Position numbers and translations under genes: made by a program. Below the pieces are notes generated by a model, which searched no databases, was not told where the DNA came from, and saw nothing but the letters and a program-made list of their open reading frames with translations. Positions 17,231 through 25,206 of a stretch of 64,000 bases of DNA are shown piece by piece. The DNA is from Faecalibacterium sp. I3-3-33 (GTDB lineage Bacteria > Bacillota > Clostridia > Oscillospirales > Ruminococcaceae): the NCBI RefSeq assembly GCF_023347295.1, contig NZ_CP094469.1, forward strand, positions 2,480,001 to 2,544,000, given 5' to 3'. Position 1 is the first letter of the stretch; each line of letters begins with the position of its first letter.

Positions 17231-18187
17231 TTATATACTTTCCAGCACCTTTTTCCCGGTCAGCGGGTCGGGGATGCCCAGCAGCGCCAGTATAATTGCC
17301 ATGCGGATATACACACCGTTATGCACCTGATCGAAATAAGCGGCGCGGGGGTCGTTGTCCACGTCCGGCTTGATCTCGTCGATGCGGGGGAGCGGGTGCA
17401 GCACCGGCATGGTAGGCGGTGCCTGCTGCAGCAGCTTTTCGTCCAGCGCATAGCAGCCTTTCAACCGCAGGTAGTCCTCCTCGTTGAAAAAGCGCTCTTT
17501 CTGGATGCGGGTCATATACAGCACGTCAAGCCCGGGCAACTCGGCTTCCAAGTCGGCGGTCTCCTTGTAGTTCTGATGCAGTGGAGTCAGGGTCTCGTCC
17601 TTGACGTACTGTGGGATGCGCAGCTCCTCCGGCGAGATGAACACGAACCGGTTGCCCTCGAACTGGCTCAGCGCGGCGGTGAGGGAGTGCACCGTCCGGC
17701 CGAACTTGAGGTCGCCGCAGAAGCCGATGGTCAAATGATCCAGCCGCCCCTTGCGCTGGCGGATGGTCATCAGGTCAATCATGGTCTGGGAGGGGTGGGC
17801 GTGGCCGCCATCACCTGCATTGATGACGGGCACCCGCGCATACATGGACGCACGCAGCGGTGCGCCCTCCTTGGGGTGGCGCATGGCAATGACGTCTGCA
17901 TAGTTGCTTACCACGCGGGCGGTATCGGCCACCGTTTCGCCCTTGCTGGCGCTGGAAAGCTGGGCTCCTGCAAAGCCCAGCGTCTTGCCGCCCAGCCGCA
18001 GCATGGCCGACTCAAAGGAAAGACGGGTGCGGGTGCTGGGCTCGTAGAACAGGGTTGCCAGAATGCGGCCGTCGCACAGGTGGGCGTAGGGGGCGGGATC
18101 GGCCTCCATCCGGTCGGCAAGGTCGAGCAGTGCCAGCTGCTCGGCCAGAGAAAAGCTGCCGGGCTCAATGAAATGTCTCACAGCCAT
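17231..18187 (-). CDS. pyrB: Aspartate carbamoyltransferase catalytic subunit
   Basis: PyrB joins carbamoyl phosphate and aspartate in pyrimidine synthesis. The 318-residue protein has the carbamoyl-phosphate loop STRTRLSFE near residue 48 and HPLPRIDEI near residue 268. No pyrI regulatory chain is visible next to it. It overlaps the purA stop by 10 bp, an unusual pairing of pyrimidine and purine pathway genes on one transcript, both using aspartate. Confidence 0.92.
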   Translation of the reverse strand: MAVRHFIEPGSFSLAEQLALLDLADRMEADPAPYAHLCDGRILATLFYEPSTRTRLSFESAMLRLGGKTLGFAGAQLSSASKGETVADTARVVSNYADVIAMRHPKEGAPLRASMYARVPVINAGDGGHAHPSQTMIDLMTIRQRKGRLDHLTIGFCGDLKFGRTVHSLTAALSQFEGNRFVFISPEELRIPQYVKDETLTPLHQNYKETADLEAELPGLDVLYMTRIQKERFFNEEDYLRLKGCYALDEKLLQQAPPTMPVLHPLPRIDEIKPDVDNDPRAAYFDQVHNGVYIRMAIILALLGIPDPLTGKKVLESI

Positions 18188-19488
18188 TCTCCCTTCAGCA
18201 CAAATTTTTCGCGCTCGGCACCGGTGGAAACAAACTGGATCTCGTGCCCCAGCTGCTTTTCAAGGAACTCCACATAGGCCTTGGCTTCCTTGGGCAGTTC
18301 TGCCCAGCTGCGGCAGCCGGAGATATCCTTGTTCCAGCCCGGCAGCAGCGTGACCACCGGCTGCACGCGGTCAAGGTCGGACAGGGTGTCGAAGCGGGGG
18401 ACTTCCACTCCATCCAGCTTGTAACCGGTGATGACCGGGATCTGTTTCAGCCCGCTCAGAACGTCCAGCTTGGTCAGCGCGATCTTATCCGCACCCTGAC
18501 ATTGCAGGCCGTAGCGGCTGGCAACGCAGTCAAAGGGACCTACCCGGCGGGGACGTCCGGTAGCCGCGCCGTACTCGCCGCCGGCCTTGCGCAGCTTTTC
18601 GTTCCACGCCTCGTCCATTGCGTTCTCTGCCGCAAAGGGGCCAGCGCCCACACAGGTGGAGTAGGCTTTCAGCACGCCCACCACATGGTCAAGCTTGCAG
18701 TTGGGGATGCCCGCACCCAGCGGCGCGTAGGCCGCCAGCGTGTTGGAGCTGGAAGTGAACGGGAAGATGCCGTAGTCGATATCCCGCATCGCGCCCAGCT
18801 GTGCTTCCAGCACGATGCGCTTGCCGCTGTCGTGCGCCTGCTGCAAGAAAACACCCACATCACAGATGAAGGGCGCAAAGTACGCCGCCTGCTGCCTGCA
18901 CCAGTTCAGCAGGGCATCGTAGCTCATGGGCTCCTGATGGTAGCAGCCCGCCAGTTCCATGTTTTTGGCGTCCAAAATCATGTGCAGGCGGTTCTGGGTG
19001 CGCTCCTCGTCCAGATGCAAAAGATCACCCAGACGCAGGGTCTTTTTGCGGTACTTGTCGCTGTAAGCATAGGCGATACCGCGCCGGGTAGAGCCGAACG
19101 CGCTGCCCTTTTTGGCAAGGCGGTCCTCTTCCAGCCCGTCCTGTACCTTGTGCCACGGCATGGAGATGGTAGCTTTATCGGAGAGTTTCAGGTTCTCCGG
19201 CTCCACCTTCACCCCGCGCGCCTCGATAGCCTCCATCTCCCCGGCCAGATGCTCAAGGTCGATCACCATACCGGTGCCCAGCACGCAGGTCACCTCCGGG
19301 TGCAGGATGCCGGAGGGCAGCAGGTTCAGGATGAACTTGCCCTTCTCGGTCACAACGGTATGGCCGGCATTGTTGCCGCCCTGATAGCGCGCAACGATAT
19401 CGGCATTTTCGGCCAGCAGGTCGATGACGCGGCCCTTGCCCTCATCGCCCCAGTTGATTCCAGTAACAGCAGTCAGCATAAACTTCAT
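18178..19488 (-). CDS. purA: Adenylosuccinate synthetase
   Basis: PurA makes adenylosuccinate from IMP, aspartate and GTP, the first step to AMP. The 436-residue protein begins with the nucleotide loop GINWGDEGKGR, followed by GGNNAGHT at about residue 38. GSTRRGIAYAYSDKYRK and TGRPRRVGPFD are present as expected. A second ATG four codons in is a possible start. It precedes pyrB with a 10-bp overlap. Confidence 0.95.
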   Translation of the reverse strand: MKFMLTAVTGINWGDEGKGRVIDLLAENADIVARYQGGNNAGHTVVTEKGKFILNLLPSGILHPEVTCVLGTGMVIDLEHLAGEMEAIEARGVKVEPENLKLSDKATISMPWHKVQDGLEEDRLAKKGSAFGSTRRGIAYAYSDKYRKKTLRLGDLLHLDEERTQNRLHMILDAKNMELAGCYHQEPMSYDALLNWCRQQAAYFAPFICDVGVFLQQAHDSGKRIVLEAQLGAMRDIDYGIFPFTSSSNTLAAYAPLGAGIPNCKLDHVVGVLKAYSTCVGAGPFAAENAMDEAWNEKLRKAGGEYGAATGRPRRVGPFDCVASRYGLQCQGADKIALTKLDVLSGLKQIPVITGYKLDGVEVPRFDTLSDLDRVQPVVTLLPGWNKDISGCRSWAELPKEAKAYVEFLEKQLGHEIQFVSTGAEREKFVLKGEWL

Positions 19489-19528
19489 TTACCTTCTTTT
19501 TCATTCTTGTTTCCTGTTCGCGGTGTAT

Positions 19529-19557
19529 ATTATACGAGCGTGCAGAGAATATGTAAA
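19529..19557 (-). promoter_or_regulatory. Promoter of purA-pyrB
   Basis: On the minus strand, TTTACA (19552-19557), 17 bp and TATAAT (19529-19534) lie about 40 bp before purA. Confidence 0.7.
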
Positions 19558-19642
19558 AAGTATCCTGTGTATAGCAGCAATATGTTTTTTACATTGCAAA
19601 GGCTGCTACCCACATCCGGCACAACCGCGCCGTAAAAAGCGC

Positions 19643-19670
19643 TTGCAATTCCGGCGCGCCGTGCTATGAT
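19643..19670 (+). promoter_or_regulatory. Promoter of the LysR gene
   Basis: TTGCAA (19643-19648), 16 bp and TATGAT (19665-19670) lie 70 bp before the LysR start. It is divergent from purA. Confidence 0.5.
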
Positions 19671-19740
19671 ACAAGAAGAGCATAAAGCCGCTTCTGCCGC
19701 AGGCCGCGCCGGAAGCCCGACAGGAAAGAGGGCCGCACTC

Positions 19741-20652
19741 ATGTATGTGGACTGGGAATACTACAAAATCTTTTACTATGTAGCAAAGTATCAGAACTTT
19801 ACCCGCGCGGCGCGGGTGCTGGGCAATAATCAGCCCAACATCACCCACGCCATGAACCGGCTGGAAAGCCAGCTGAACTGCGTGCTGTTCATCCGCTCCA
19901 ACCGGGGCGTCACCTTAACGCCGGAGGGCGAATTGCTGTATTCCCGCATTGCCTCAGCGGCGGTGCAGATCCAGGACGCCGAAGAGGAGCTGAGCGCCAC
20001 CGCCACGCTGGAGCACGGTGCCATCAGCATCAGCACTACCGAGACCGCTTTGAACATCTACCTATCGGAAAAGCTGCGCGCTTTCCATACCGAGTACCCG
20101 GGCATCCGGCTGCGCATCTCCAACCACTCCACCCCGCAGGCGGTGCAGGCGGTACGCAACGGCGAGGTGGATTTTGCCATCGTGACCACCCCCGCAGAGG
20201 TGGAAAACGGGCTAAAAATGGTAGAGCTGATGCCCTTTTATGAAGTCCTTGTGGGCGGTAAGACCTTTACGGCGCTGGCCAGCCAGACCCTGAACCTAAA
20301 GGAACTGGCCGGTTATCCCCTGATCTGCCTGAACGAAGAGAGCATGACCCGCAGCTTTTACCGGCAGTTCTTTCTGGAACACGACGCGGTGCTGAAGCCG
20401 GACACCGAGGCCGCCACCACCGACCAGATGCTTACGCTGGTCAAAAGCGAACTGGGGCTTGCCTTTATGCCGGAGCCCATGGCAGCGCCCCTGCTGGCCA
20501 GCGGGGAACTTGTGCAGCTGCACTTGCAGGAGATCATCCCCTCCCGCTCCATCTGCCTTGTGTACGACCATCACCGTCCGCTGAACACCGCCGCCCGCAA
20601 GTTCCAGCAGCTGCTGACCAAGGCCGGTGCCCGGAGCGCAGAACACAAATAA
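19741..20652 (+). CDS. LysR-family transcriptional regulator
   Basis: The 303-residue protein has an N-terminal winged helix (WEYYKIFYYVAKYQNFTRAARVLGNNQPNITHAMNRLE split across the HTH, about residues 4-40) and a LysR substrate-binding domain from about residue 90. The start at 19741 follows AGGAAAGAGGG. LysR regulators usually act on a divergent gene, here purA-pyrB, but orientation alone is weak evidence. The effector is unknown. Confidence 0.88.
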   Translation: MYVDWEYYKIFYYVAKYQNFTRAARVLGNNQPNITHAMNRLESQLNCVLFIRSNRGVTLTPEGELLYSRIASAAVQIQDAEEELSATATLEHGAISISTTETALNIYLSEKLRAFHTEYPGIRLRISNHSTPQAVQAVRNGEVDFAIVTTPAEVENGLKMVELMPFYEVLVGGKTFTALASQTLNLKELAGYPLICLNEESMTRSFYRQFFLEHDAVLKPDTEAATTDQMLTLVKSELGLAFMPEPMAAPLLASGELVQLHLQEIIPSRSICLVYDHHRPLNTAARKFQQLLTKAGARSAEHK

Positions 20653-20663
20653 ACCAATACAGC

Positions 20664-20702
20664 AAGGGGCTGCTGCACCAATGATGTGCAGCAGCCCCTT
20701 TT
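20664..20702. terminator. Bidirectional terminator between LysR and YoaK genes
   Basis: AAGGGGCTGCTGCAC pairs with GTGCAGCAGCCCCTT between the two convergent genes. Confidence 0.85.
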
Positions 20703-20705
20703 CTG

Positions 20706-21497
20706 TTATTTCCGGGTGCTCTGTTTCAGTTCCCGCTGTTCTTCCTGCAATTCCTGTTTCAGGGTGCGGTCGATCTCCCGGGTCTCCTGCCGGATAGCGG
20801 TCAGGTCTTTTTCGATGACCGGGTTCTCCTCCAGCTCCTCCCGGATGAACATCAGCGCAAAGCTGACCAGCAAAAAGCAGCAGGAGATCCAGATGGCTCT
20901 GCCGCCCAGCTGCGCCGCGCTTTTACTGCCCAGCCCAGCCCCCAGCGCGAACAGGAATATGATGCCGAAGTACCGCACCATCCTGTCCTTTGCGCGGGGC
21001 TCGTGGGTCTTGCGCCAGATGCAGAAAGCCTCCACGCCGCTGCGCAGGTCGCCGATGCACATGGTACTGGCAAAGGCGTAGCCGTCCACCTTGCGGAAAG
21101 CCTGCACCTGCATGGCGCAGGAGAAGGAAACGATGGCATTGGCCAACAGGTTCTGCGATTGCGGCAGAAAGCCCACCGCGAACAGCAGCAGCACCTCGCC
21201 CAGCACCACCAGCTGCCGCCAGTGCAGCCGCTGCATTGCCTGAAAGCGCTCCCGCATTTTTTCCGCAACCAGAACCCCCAGCGCAAAGGCGCACAAAGGC
21301 ACCAAATAGTGCAGCACCTTATCCCACCGGCCATCCATGATATTGGCGCTCAGCAGCACGATATTGCCGGTCTGGGCATTGGCGAACACCTTGCCCCGGA
21401 ACAGATAGGTGTAGGCATCCTGTAAGCCGCCGGACAGCGAAAGGAACACCGCCGTAAGAAAGGACTCGGACATTTGTCCGCGATGCTTTGTTTTCAT
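20706..21497 (-). CDS. DUF1275 (YoaK-like) membrane protein
   Basis: The 263-residue protein has about six hydrophobic segments between residues 12 and 220 and a charged C-terminal helical tail rich in E, Q and R. GGLQDAYTYLFRGKVFANAQTGNIVLLS matches the YoaK/DUF1275 start in parts. Family members are predicted transporters or membrane proteins of unknown substrate. The ATG at 21497 follows GAGGG; an upstream in-frame start at 21533 is less likely. Confidence 0.82.
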   Translation of the reverse strand: MKTKHRGQMSESFLTAVFLSLSGGLQDAYTYLFRGKVFANAQTGNIVLLSANIMDGRWDKVLHYLVPLCAFALGVLVAEKMRERFQAMQRLHWRQLVVLGEVLLLFAVGFLPQSQNLLANAIVSFSCAMQVQAFRKVDGYAFASTMCIGDLRSGVEAFCIWRKTHEPRAKDRMVRYFGIIFLFALGAGLGSKSAAQLGGRAIWISCCFLLVSFALMFIREELEENPVIEKDLTAIRQETREIDRTLKQELQEEQRELKQSTRK

Positions 21498-21679
21498 ACT
21501 TGTACCCTCTTTTCGGGCTCTATTATAATACATTTTGCAGCAGTTTCTGATATCATTTTTACATACCGGCTATGTTTTCCGCTCCAAAAGGCGCAAAAAC
21601 CGCGGGTGCCCTTCCCTATTTCAGCGCAATCTGTTAGAATAGGGATAGAAAATCTCGTACACAGGGAGGAGTTTTTAGT

Positions 21680-22090
21680 ATGAAGATCGCAATTCCTTAT
21701 GAAAACGGTCAGGTGTTCCAGCACTTCGGCCACTCTGCGCAGTTCAAGCTCTACACCGCCGAGGATGGCCGCATTACCAGCGCCGAGGTGGTCTCCACCG
21801 ACGGGCAGGGCCACGGCGCACTGGTGGGCTTTCTGGTGCGCAACGGCGTAAATGTGCTGCTGTGCGGTGGCATTGGCGGCGGTGCACAGATGGCACTGGC
21901 ACAGGCCGGCATCCGGCTGTGCGGCGGCATCACCGGCGACGCCGACAGCGCTGCGGCGGCATATCTTGCCGGCACGCTGGTCTTTGACCCCAACGCCCGC
22001 TGCACCCATCATGACCACGAGGAGGGCCACAGCTGCGGCGCTCACGCCTGCCACGCCGACAAGGGCGGCTGCACCGGCAATTGCCACTAA
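21680..22090 (+). CDS. NifX/NifB-type dinitrogenase cofactor-like domain protein with Cys/His tail
   Basis: The 136-residue protein has the NifX/NafY fold (MKIAIPYENGQVFQHFGHSAQF opening, about residues 1-108) found in iron-molybdenum cofactor carriers and in many gut anaerobes without nitrogenase. The last 30 residues hold six Cys and several His (HHDHEEGHSCGAHACHADKG region), suggesting bound metal. No nif genes are nearby, so a metal or Fe-S storage or delivery role is more likely than nitrogen fixation. Confidence 0.8.
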   Translation: MKIAIPYENGQVFQHFGHSAQFKLYTAEDGRITSAEVVSTDGQGHGALVGFLVRNGVNVLLCGGIGGGAQMALAQAGIRLCGGITGDADSAAAAYLAGTLVFDPNARCTHHDHEEGHSCGAHACHADKGGCTGNCH

Positions 22091-22105
22091 AGGCCGTTTT
22101 CCTTT

Positions 22106-22235
22106 CCGGGCGGGACGATTTTGAATGCCCTCCGCTTGCGCTCTAGGCATAAGCTAAGGAAAAAATATTTATAATTTTGGAATACCGGAGCGTCTGCGGA
22201 CGCTCCGGTATTCCATTTTCACAGGTAGGTCGTGG
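22106..22235. repeat. Intergenic palindrome element (copy R3)
   Basis: The flank GGACGATTTTGAATGCCCTCCGC and AAATATTTATAATTTT precede a perfect palindrome at 22179-22214 (GGAATACCGGAGCGTC, TGCG loop), then ATTTTCAC. The stem is unrelated to R4 only 150 bp away. Confidence 0.75.
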
Positions 22236-22349
22236 CTGAAAACGGCATTCGCAGCGCCGCTTTCTGCGAAAGCGCGGCACTGCGGGTCAGCGTGCTAAAT
22301 TTTCTTTACTGAAATCAAAAGCTTTGCACCATCCTGAAAAGAGTGCTCC

Positions 22350-22462
22350 TTTCCCGTGAAAAAGGGGCTCAGGAAAGTCCGCAGACTTTCCTGAGCCCCA
22401 AATTAAGAATAATTTTTCCGCTGACTATGCGCAAAGCAGCGCGGCGCGCATTTCAAATGGTT
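22350..22462. repeat. Intergenic palindrome element (copy R4, inverted to R3)
   Basis: A perfect palindrome at 22364-22399 (GGGGCTCAGGAAAGTC, CGCA loop) is followed by the inverted flank (TTTTTCCGCTGACTATGCGCAAAGC and GCGCATTTCAAATGG). With R3 it forms a head-to-head pair filling the 370-bp gap between the NifX-like and epimerase genes; no gene is visible there. Confidence 0.75.
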
Positions 22463-22464
22463 TT

Positions 22465-23346
22465 TCAGGCCTTCTCGATGGTGATGCTCCACTCGCTGGT
22501 CATGGCCTCGTCCGGCTCCAGCACCTCGTGCTTGCCTTCCTCATTCACGCTGTTGGCCCAGCCGTTCCAAGGCTCCATGCAGACAAAGCTCTCGGCATCC
22601 TGCTGCCACAGCACGCCGTTTTCAAAGGTCTCGTCGGCGTCCACGGTCACCTTGTGGCCGTTGCCCTTGTCGGTCAGGGTCATGGGGAACTGCACACCGG
22701 TCAGCAGACGGATGGTGTTGTCTGCGCCCTCCTTACGGGTAAGGGTGATCTTTTCCGGGGCGGCGGGCTGCTCGCCCTTGGCGTTTTCGGAGCAGGTGGC
22801 GCACTTGATATCGAACTCCACGTTCTCCAGCTTGGAGGCAGTAAAGTAGGGGTGGTAGCCAAAGCTGAAAGGCATATCGGTGTTGCCCTCGTTGATGACG
22901 GTCAGGCTGACCAGAGCCTTGTTGCCCTCCAGATTATAGTTGAGCAGCAGGGTGAAATCGAACGGGTACAGGAACTTGGTCAGCGGGGTGGATTCCAGTG
23001 CCAGCGTCACGCCGTCCGGGCCAACGCTTTCCACTTCCCATGCGCACAGGTCGGCAAAGCCGTGGGTCTCCATGGGGTAAGCCTTGCCGTCAAAGATGTG
23101 CACACCGTTATCCGGGTTGCCGCAGCTGGGGAACAGCACCGGCACGCCAAAGCGGGGACGGTTGCACTCCGAGAAATTGGGGCGGCGGGTCCAGACAAAC
23201 TCCTCGCCGTCCAGCGTAAAGCTGGTGATCATACCGCCGCGCTCGGGGGTGATGGTGAGGGCGGTCTTTGCCTCGGGGTCGGTGATGACGTACTGCTCGT
23301 AGCAGGCGCCGTTCTCGGTGATGTACCGGGTGGTGATCTGATTCAT
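22465..23346 (-). CDS. Aldose 1-epimerase family protein
   Basis: The 293-residue protein has the beta-sandwich mutarotase family pattern, with GYHPYFTAS carrying the conserved histidine and PWNGWANSVNEEG near the C-terminus, as in the LacX-like branch. It would interconvert sugar anomers. The start at 23346 follows TAGGAGGC. Close to the uxa genes, it may serve uptake or use of uronates or galactose, but this is inferred from location only. Confidence 0.85.
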   Translation of the reverse strand: MNQITTRYITENGACYEQYVITDPEAKTALTITPERGGMITSFTLDGEEFVWTRRPNFSECNRPRFGVPVLFPSCGNPDNGVHIFDGKAYPMETHGFADLCAWEVESVGPDGVTLALESTPLTKFLYPFDFTLLLNYNLEGNKALVSLTVINEGNTDMPFSFGYHPYFTASKLENVEFDIKCATCSENAKGEQPAAPEKITLTRKEGADNTIRLLTGVQFPMTLTDKGNGHKVTVDADETFENGVLWQQDAESFVCMEPWNGWANSVNEEGKHEVLEPDEAMTSEWSITIEKA

Positions 23347-23387
23347 AAGTAAGCCTCCTATTATTGCCTCCGGGTCGCCCCGGTGGG

Positions 23388-23552
23388 TCATTCCTTGTGC
23401 TCGGTCTGCTGCGACTGCTGCTGCTCCAGCTTTTGGAAGTAGTAATCGATGCCGTAGCGGATAAAATACTTGATCAGACGCACAGCACCGTAGATCAGCG
23501 CCGCATAGATCAGCAGAGAAAGCAATACTGCGCCATTTGCACCCATCATATA
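23388..23552 (-). CDS. Small membrane protein, unknown
   Basis: The 54-residue protein starts MMGANGAVLLSLLIYAALIYGAVRLI, which is one membrane helix, then an amphipathic stretch and a Gln/Glu-rich tail. GGAAG lies 9 bp before ATG. It is 42 bp upstream of the epimerase gene on the same strand, suggesting co-transcription. I do not recognise it; similar short open frames are common in this group of organisms. Confidence 0.6.
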   Translation of the reverse strand, partial: YMMGANGAVLLSLLIYAALIYGAVRLIKYFIRYGIDYYFQKLEQQQSQQTEHKE

Positions 23553-23583
23553 GAATACACTTCCTTTCCGTATTTTCAAGCAC

Positions 23584-23628
23584 AAAAAGGCCGCCGTACC
23601 GCATTTTGCCGTACAGCAGCCCTTTTTC
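23584..23628 (-). terminator. Terminator after uxaA
   Basis: On the minus strand, AAAAAGGGCTGCTGTAC pairs with GTACGGCGGCCTTTTT immediately after the uxaA stop. Confidence 0.75.
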
Positions 23629-23630
23629 AG

Positions 23631-25121
23631 TTACAGAACCACGCCGTCCTTGAAGATGGAGATCTCGCGGAAGCCGTGCTTTTCAGCCTTGGTCTGCTCG
23701 CCGCTGGCCACGCGGATGACCAGATCCAGCAGATCCTTTGCAGCCTTGTCGATGGTCTTTTCGCCGTCGGCGATGACACCGGTGTTGAAATCGATCCAGC
23801 CGCCCTTCTTCTCTGCCAGCGGGGTGTTGGTAGAGATCTTCAGGGTGGGAGCCGGAGCGGAGAACGGGGTGCCGCGGCCGGTGGAGAACAGGATCAGGTG
23901 TGCGCCTGCTGCCGTCATAGCGGTGGCAGACACCAGATCGTTACCGGGGCCGTAGAGCATATTCAAGCCCTTGGTCACCACGGGGTCGCCGTAGCCGATG
24001 ACGTCCATGATGGGGGCAGTGCCGCCCTTCTGCACGCAGCCGCAGCTCTTATCTTCCAGCGTAGTGATACCGCCGGCCTTGTTGCCCGGAGAGGGGTTAT
24101 CGTACACCACCTCGTTGTGGCTGATAAAGTACTCCTTGAAGCCGTTGATCATGTGCTCGGCCTTGACGAACACTTCCTTGTTGATGCAGCGATCCATCAA
24201 AAAGCCCTCTGCACCGAACATCTCGGGCACTTCGGTCAGCACGGTAGAACCGCCGCGCTGACCCATCATGTCGGAGAAGCGGCCGATGGTGGGGTTGGCG
24301 GTGATGCCGGACAGGCCATCCGAACCGCCGCACTTCATGCCCACCACCAGCTCAGACACGGGGATGGGCTCGCGCTTGAACTGCCCAGCGTAGGCAGCCA
24401 GTTCCTTCAGGATATCGCGGGCGGCGGCAAACTCGTCCTCCACGTCCTGACAGGTCAGGAACTTGACGCGGTCGTGGTCGTACTCGCCCAGTTCCTCCAC
24501 GAACTGATCGTGCTGCAGGTTCTCGCAGCCCAGATGCAGCACCAGAACGGCGGCAGCATTGGGGTGGCGCACCAGCGCAGCCAGCAGCTTGCGGGTCTGT
24601 GCGTGGTCGTGGCCGGTCTGGCTGCAGCCGAAGGGATGGGTGAAGGTGTACAGACCCTCAATGGATCCGGTGACCAGATCCTGATTGTCGGCAACGATCT
24701 TCTTGGCGATATCGTTCACGCAGCCCACGGTGGGGATGATCCAGATCTCGTTGCGGATAGCGGCGCGGCCGTCCTTGCGGCGGAAGCCCATAAAGGTCTC
24801 CGGCTCGACCTTAGGCAGCGGAGCCAGATCCGGGGCGGGGTTATAGCTGTACTCCACCTCGCCGGACAGGTTGGTGTGCACGTTGTGGGTGTGCATCCAG
24901 GTGCCGGGGGCGGCGTCTGCGGTGGCGTGACCGATGGGGAAACCATACTTGATGACGTTCTCGCCGTTCTTAATGGGCTTGACTGCCATCTTGTGACCCT
25001 GCGGGATATCCTCCAGTGCGGTGACGGCAAGGCCGTCCACCTCCACCAGCGTGCCCTTGGCAATGGGGTGCAGGGCAACGACCACATTGTCGATGGGGCT
25101 GATATGAATTGCCTGCGGCAT
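23631..25121 (-). CDS. uxaA: Altronate dehydratase
   Basis: UxaA dehydrates D-altronate to 2-keto-3-deoxygluconate in galacturonate breakdown. The 496-residue protein has an N-terminal SAF-like domain (about residues 5-75, with WMHTHNVHTNL) and the large C-terminal domain with Cys-containing metal-site segments such as PFGCSQTGHDHAQT and VGMKCGGSDGLSG. The start follows AAGGAG. It is downstream of uxaB with its own terminator hairpin between them at 25146-25180, so the level may be set separately. Confidence 0.95.
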   Translation of the reverse strand: MPQAIHISPIDNVVVALHPIAKGTLVEVDGLAVTALEDIPQGHKMAVKPIKNGENVIKYGFPIGHATADAAPGTWMHTHNVHTNLSGEVEYSYNPAPDLAPLPKVEPETFMGFRRKDGRAAIRNEIWIIPTVGCVNDIAKKIVADNQDLVTGSIEGLYTFTHPFGCSQTGHDHAQTRKLLAALVRHPNAAAVLVLHLGCENLQHDQFVEELGEYDHDRVKFLTCQDVEDEFAAARDILKELAAYAGQFKREPIPVSELVVGMKCGGSDGLSGITANPTIGRFSDMMGQRGGSTVLTEVPEMFGAEGFLMDRCINKEVFVKAEHMINGFKEYFISHNEVVYDNPSPGNKAGGITTLEDKSCGCVQKGGTAPIMDVIGYGDPVVTKGLNMLYGPGNDLVSATAMTAAGAHLILFSTGRGTPFSAPAPTLKISTNTPLAEKKGGWIDFNTGVIADGEKTIDKAAKDLLDLVIRVASGEQTKAEKHGFREISIFKDGVVL

Positions 25122-25145
25122 AGTTTTTCTCCTTATCGTATCGCA

Positions 25146-25180
25146 CAAAAGGGCTGCTGCCCAAAGCAGCAGCCCTTTTG
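25146..25180 (-). terminator. Terminator or attenuator between uxaB and uxaA
   Basis: CAAAAGGGCTGCTGC pairs with GCAGCAGCCCTTTTG. It follows the uxaB stop by about 25 bp. Confidence 0.75.
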
Positions 25181-25206
25181 TTGTGCGGGTAGGTTGATTT
25201 TTCAGC

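Noticed and set aside
21680..22090. Nitrogen fixation gene
   Set aside because: Only a NifX-like domain is present and no nif genes are nearby; this domain is common in non-fixing anaerobes.
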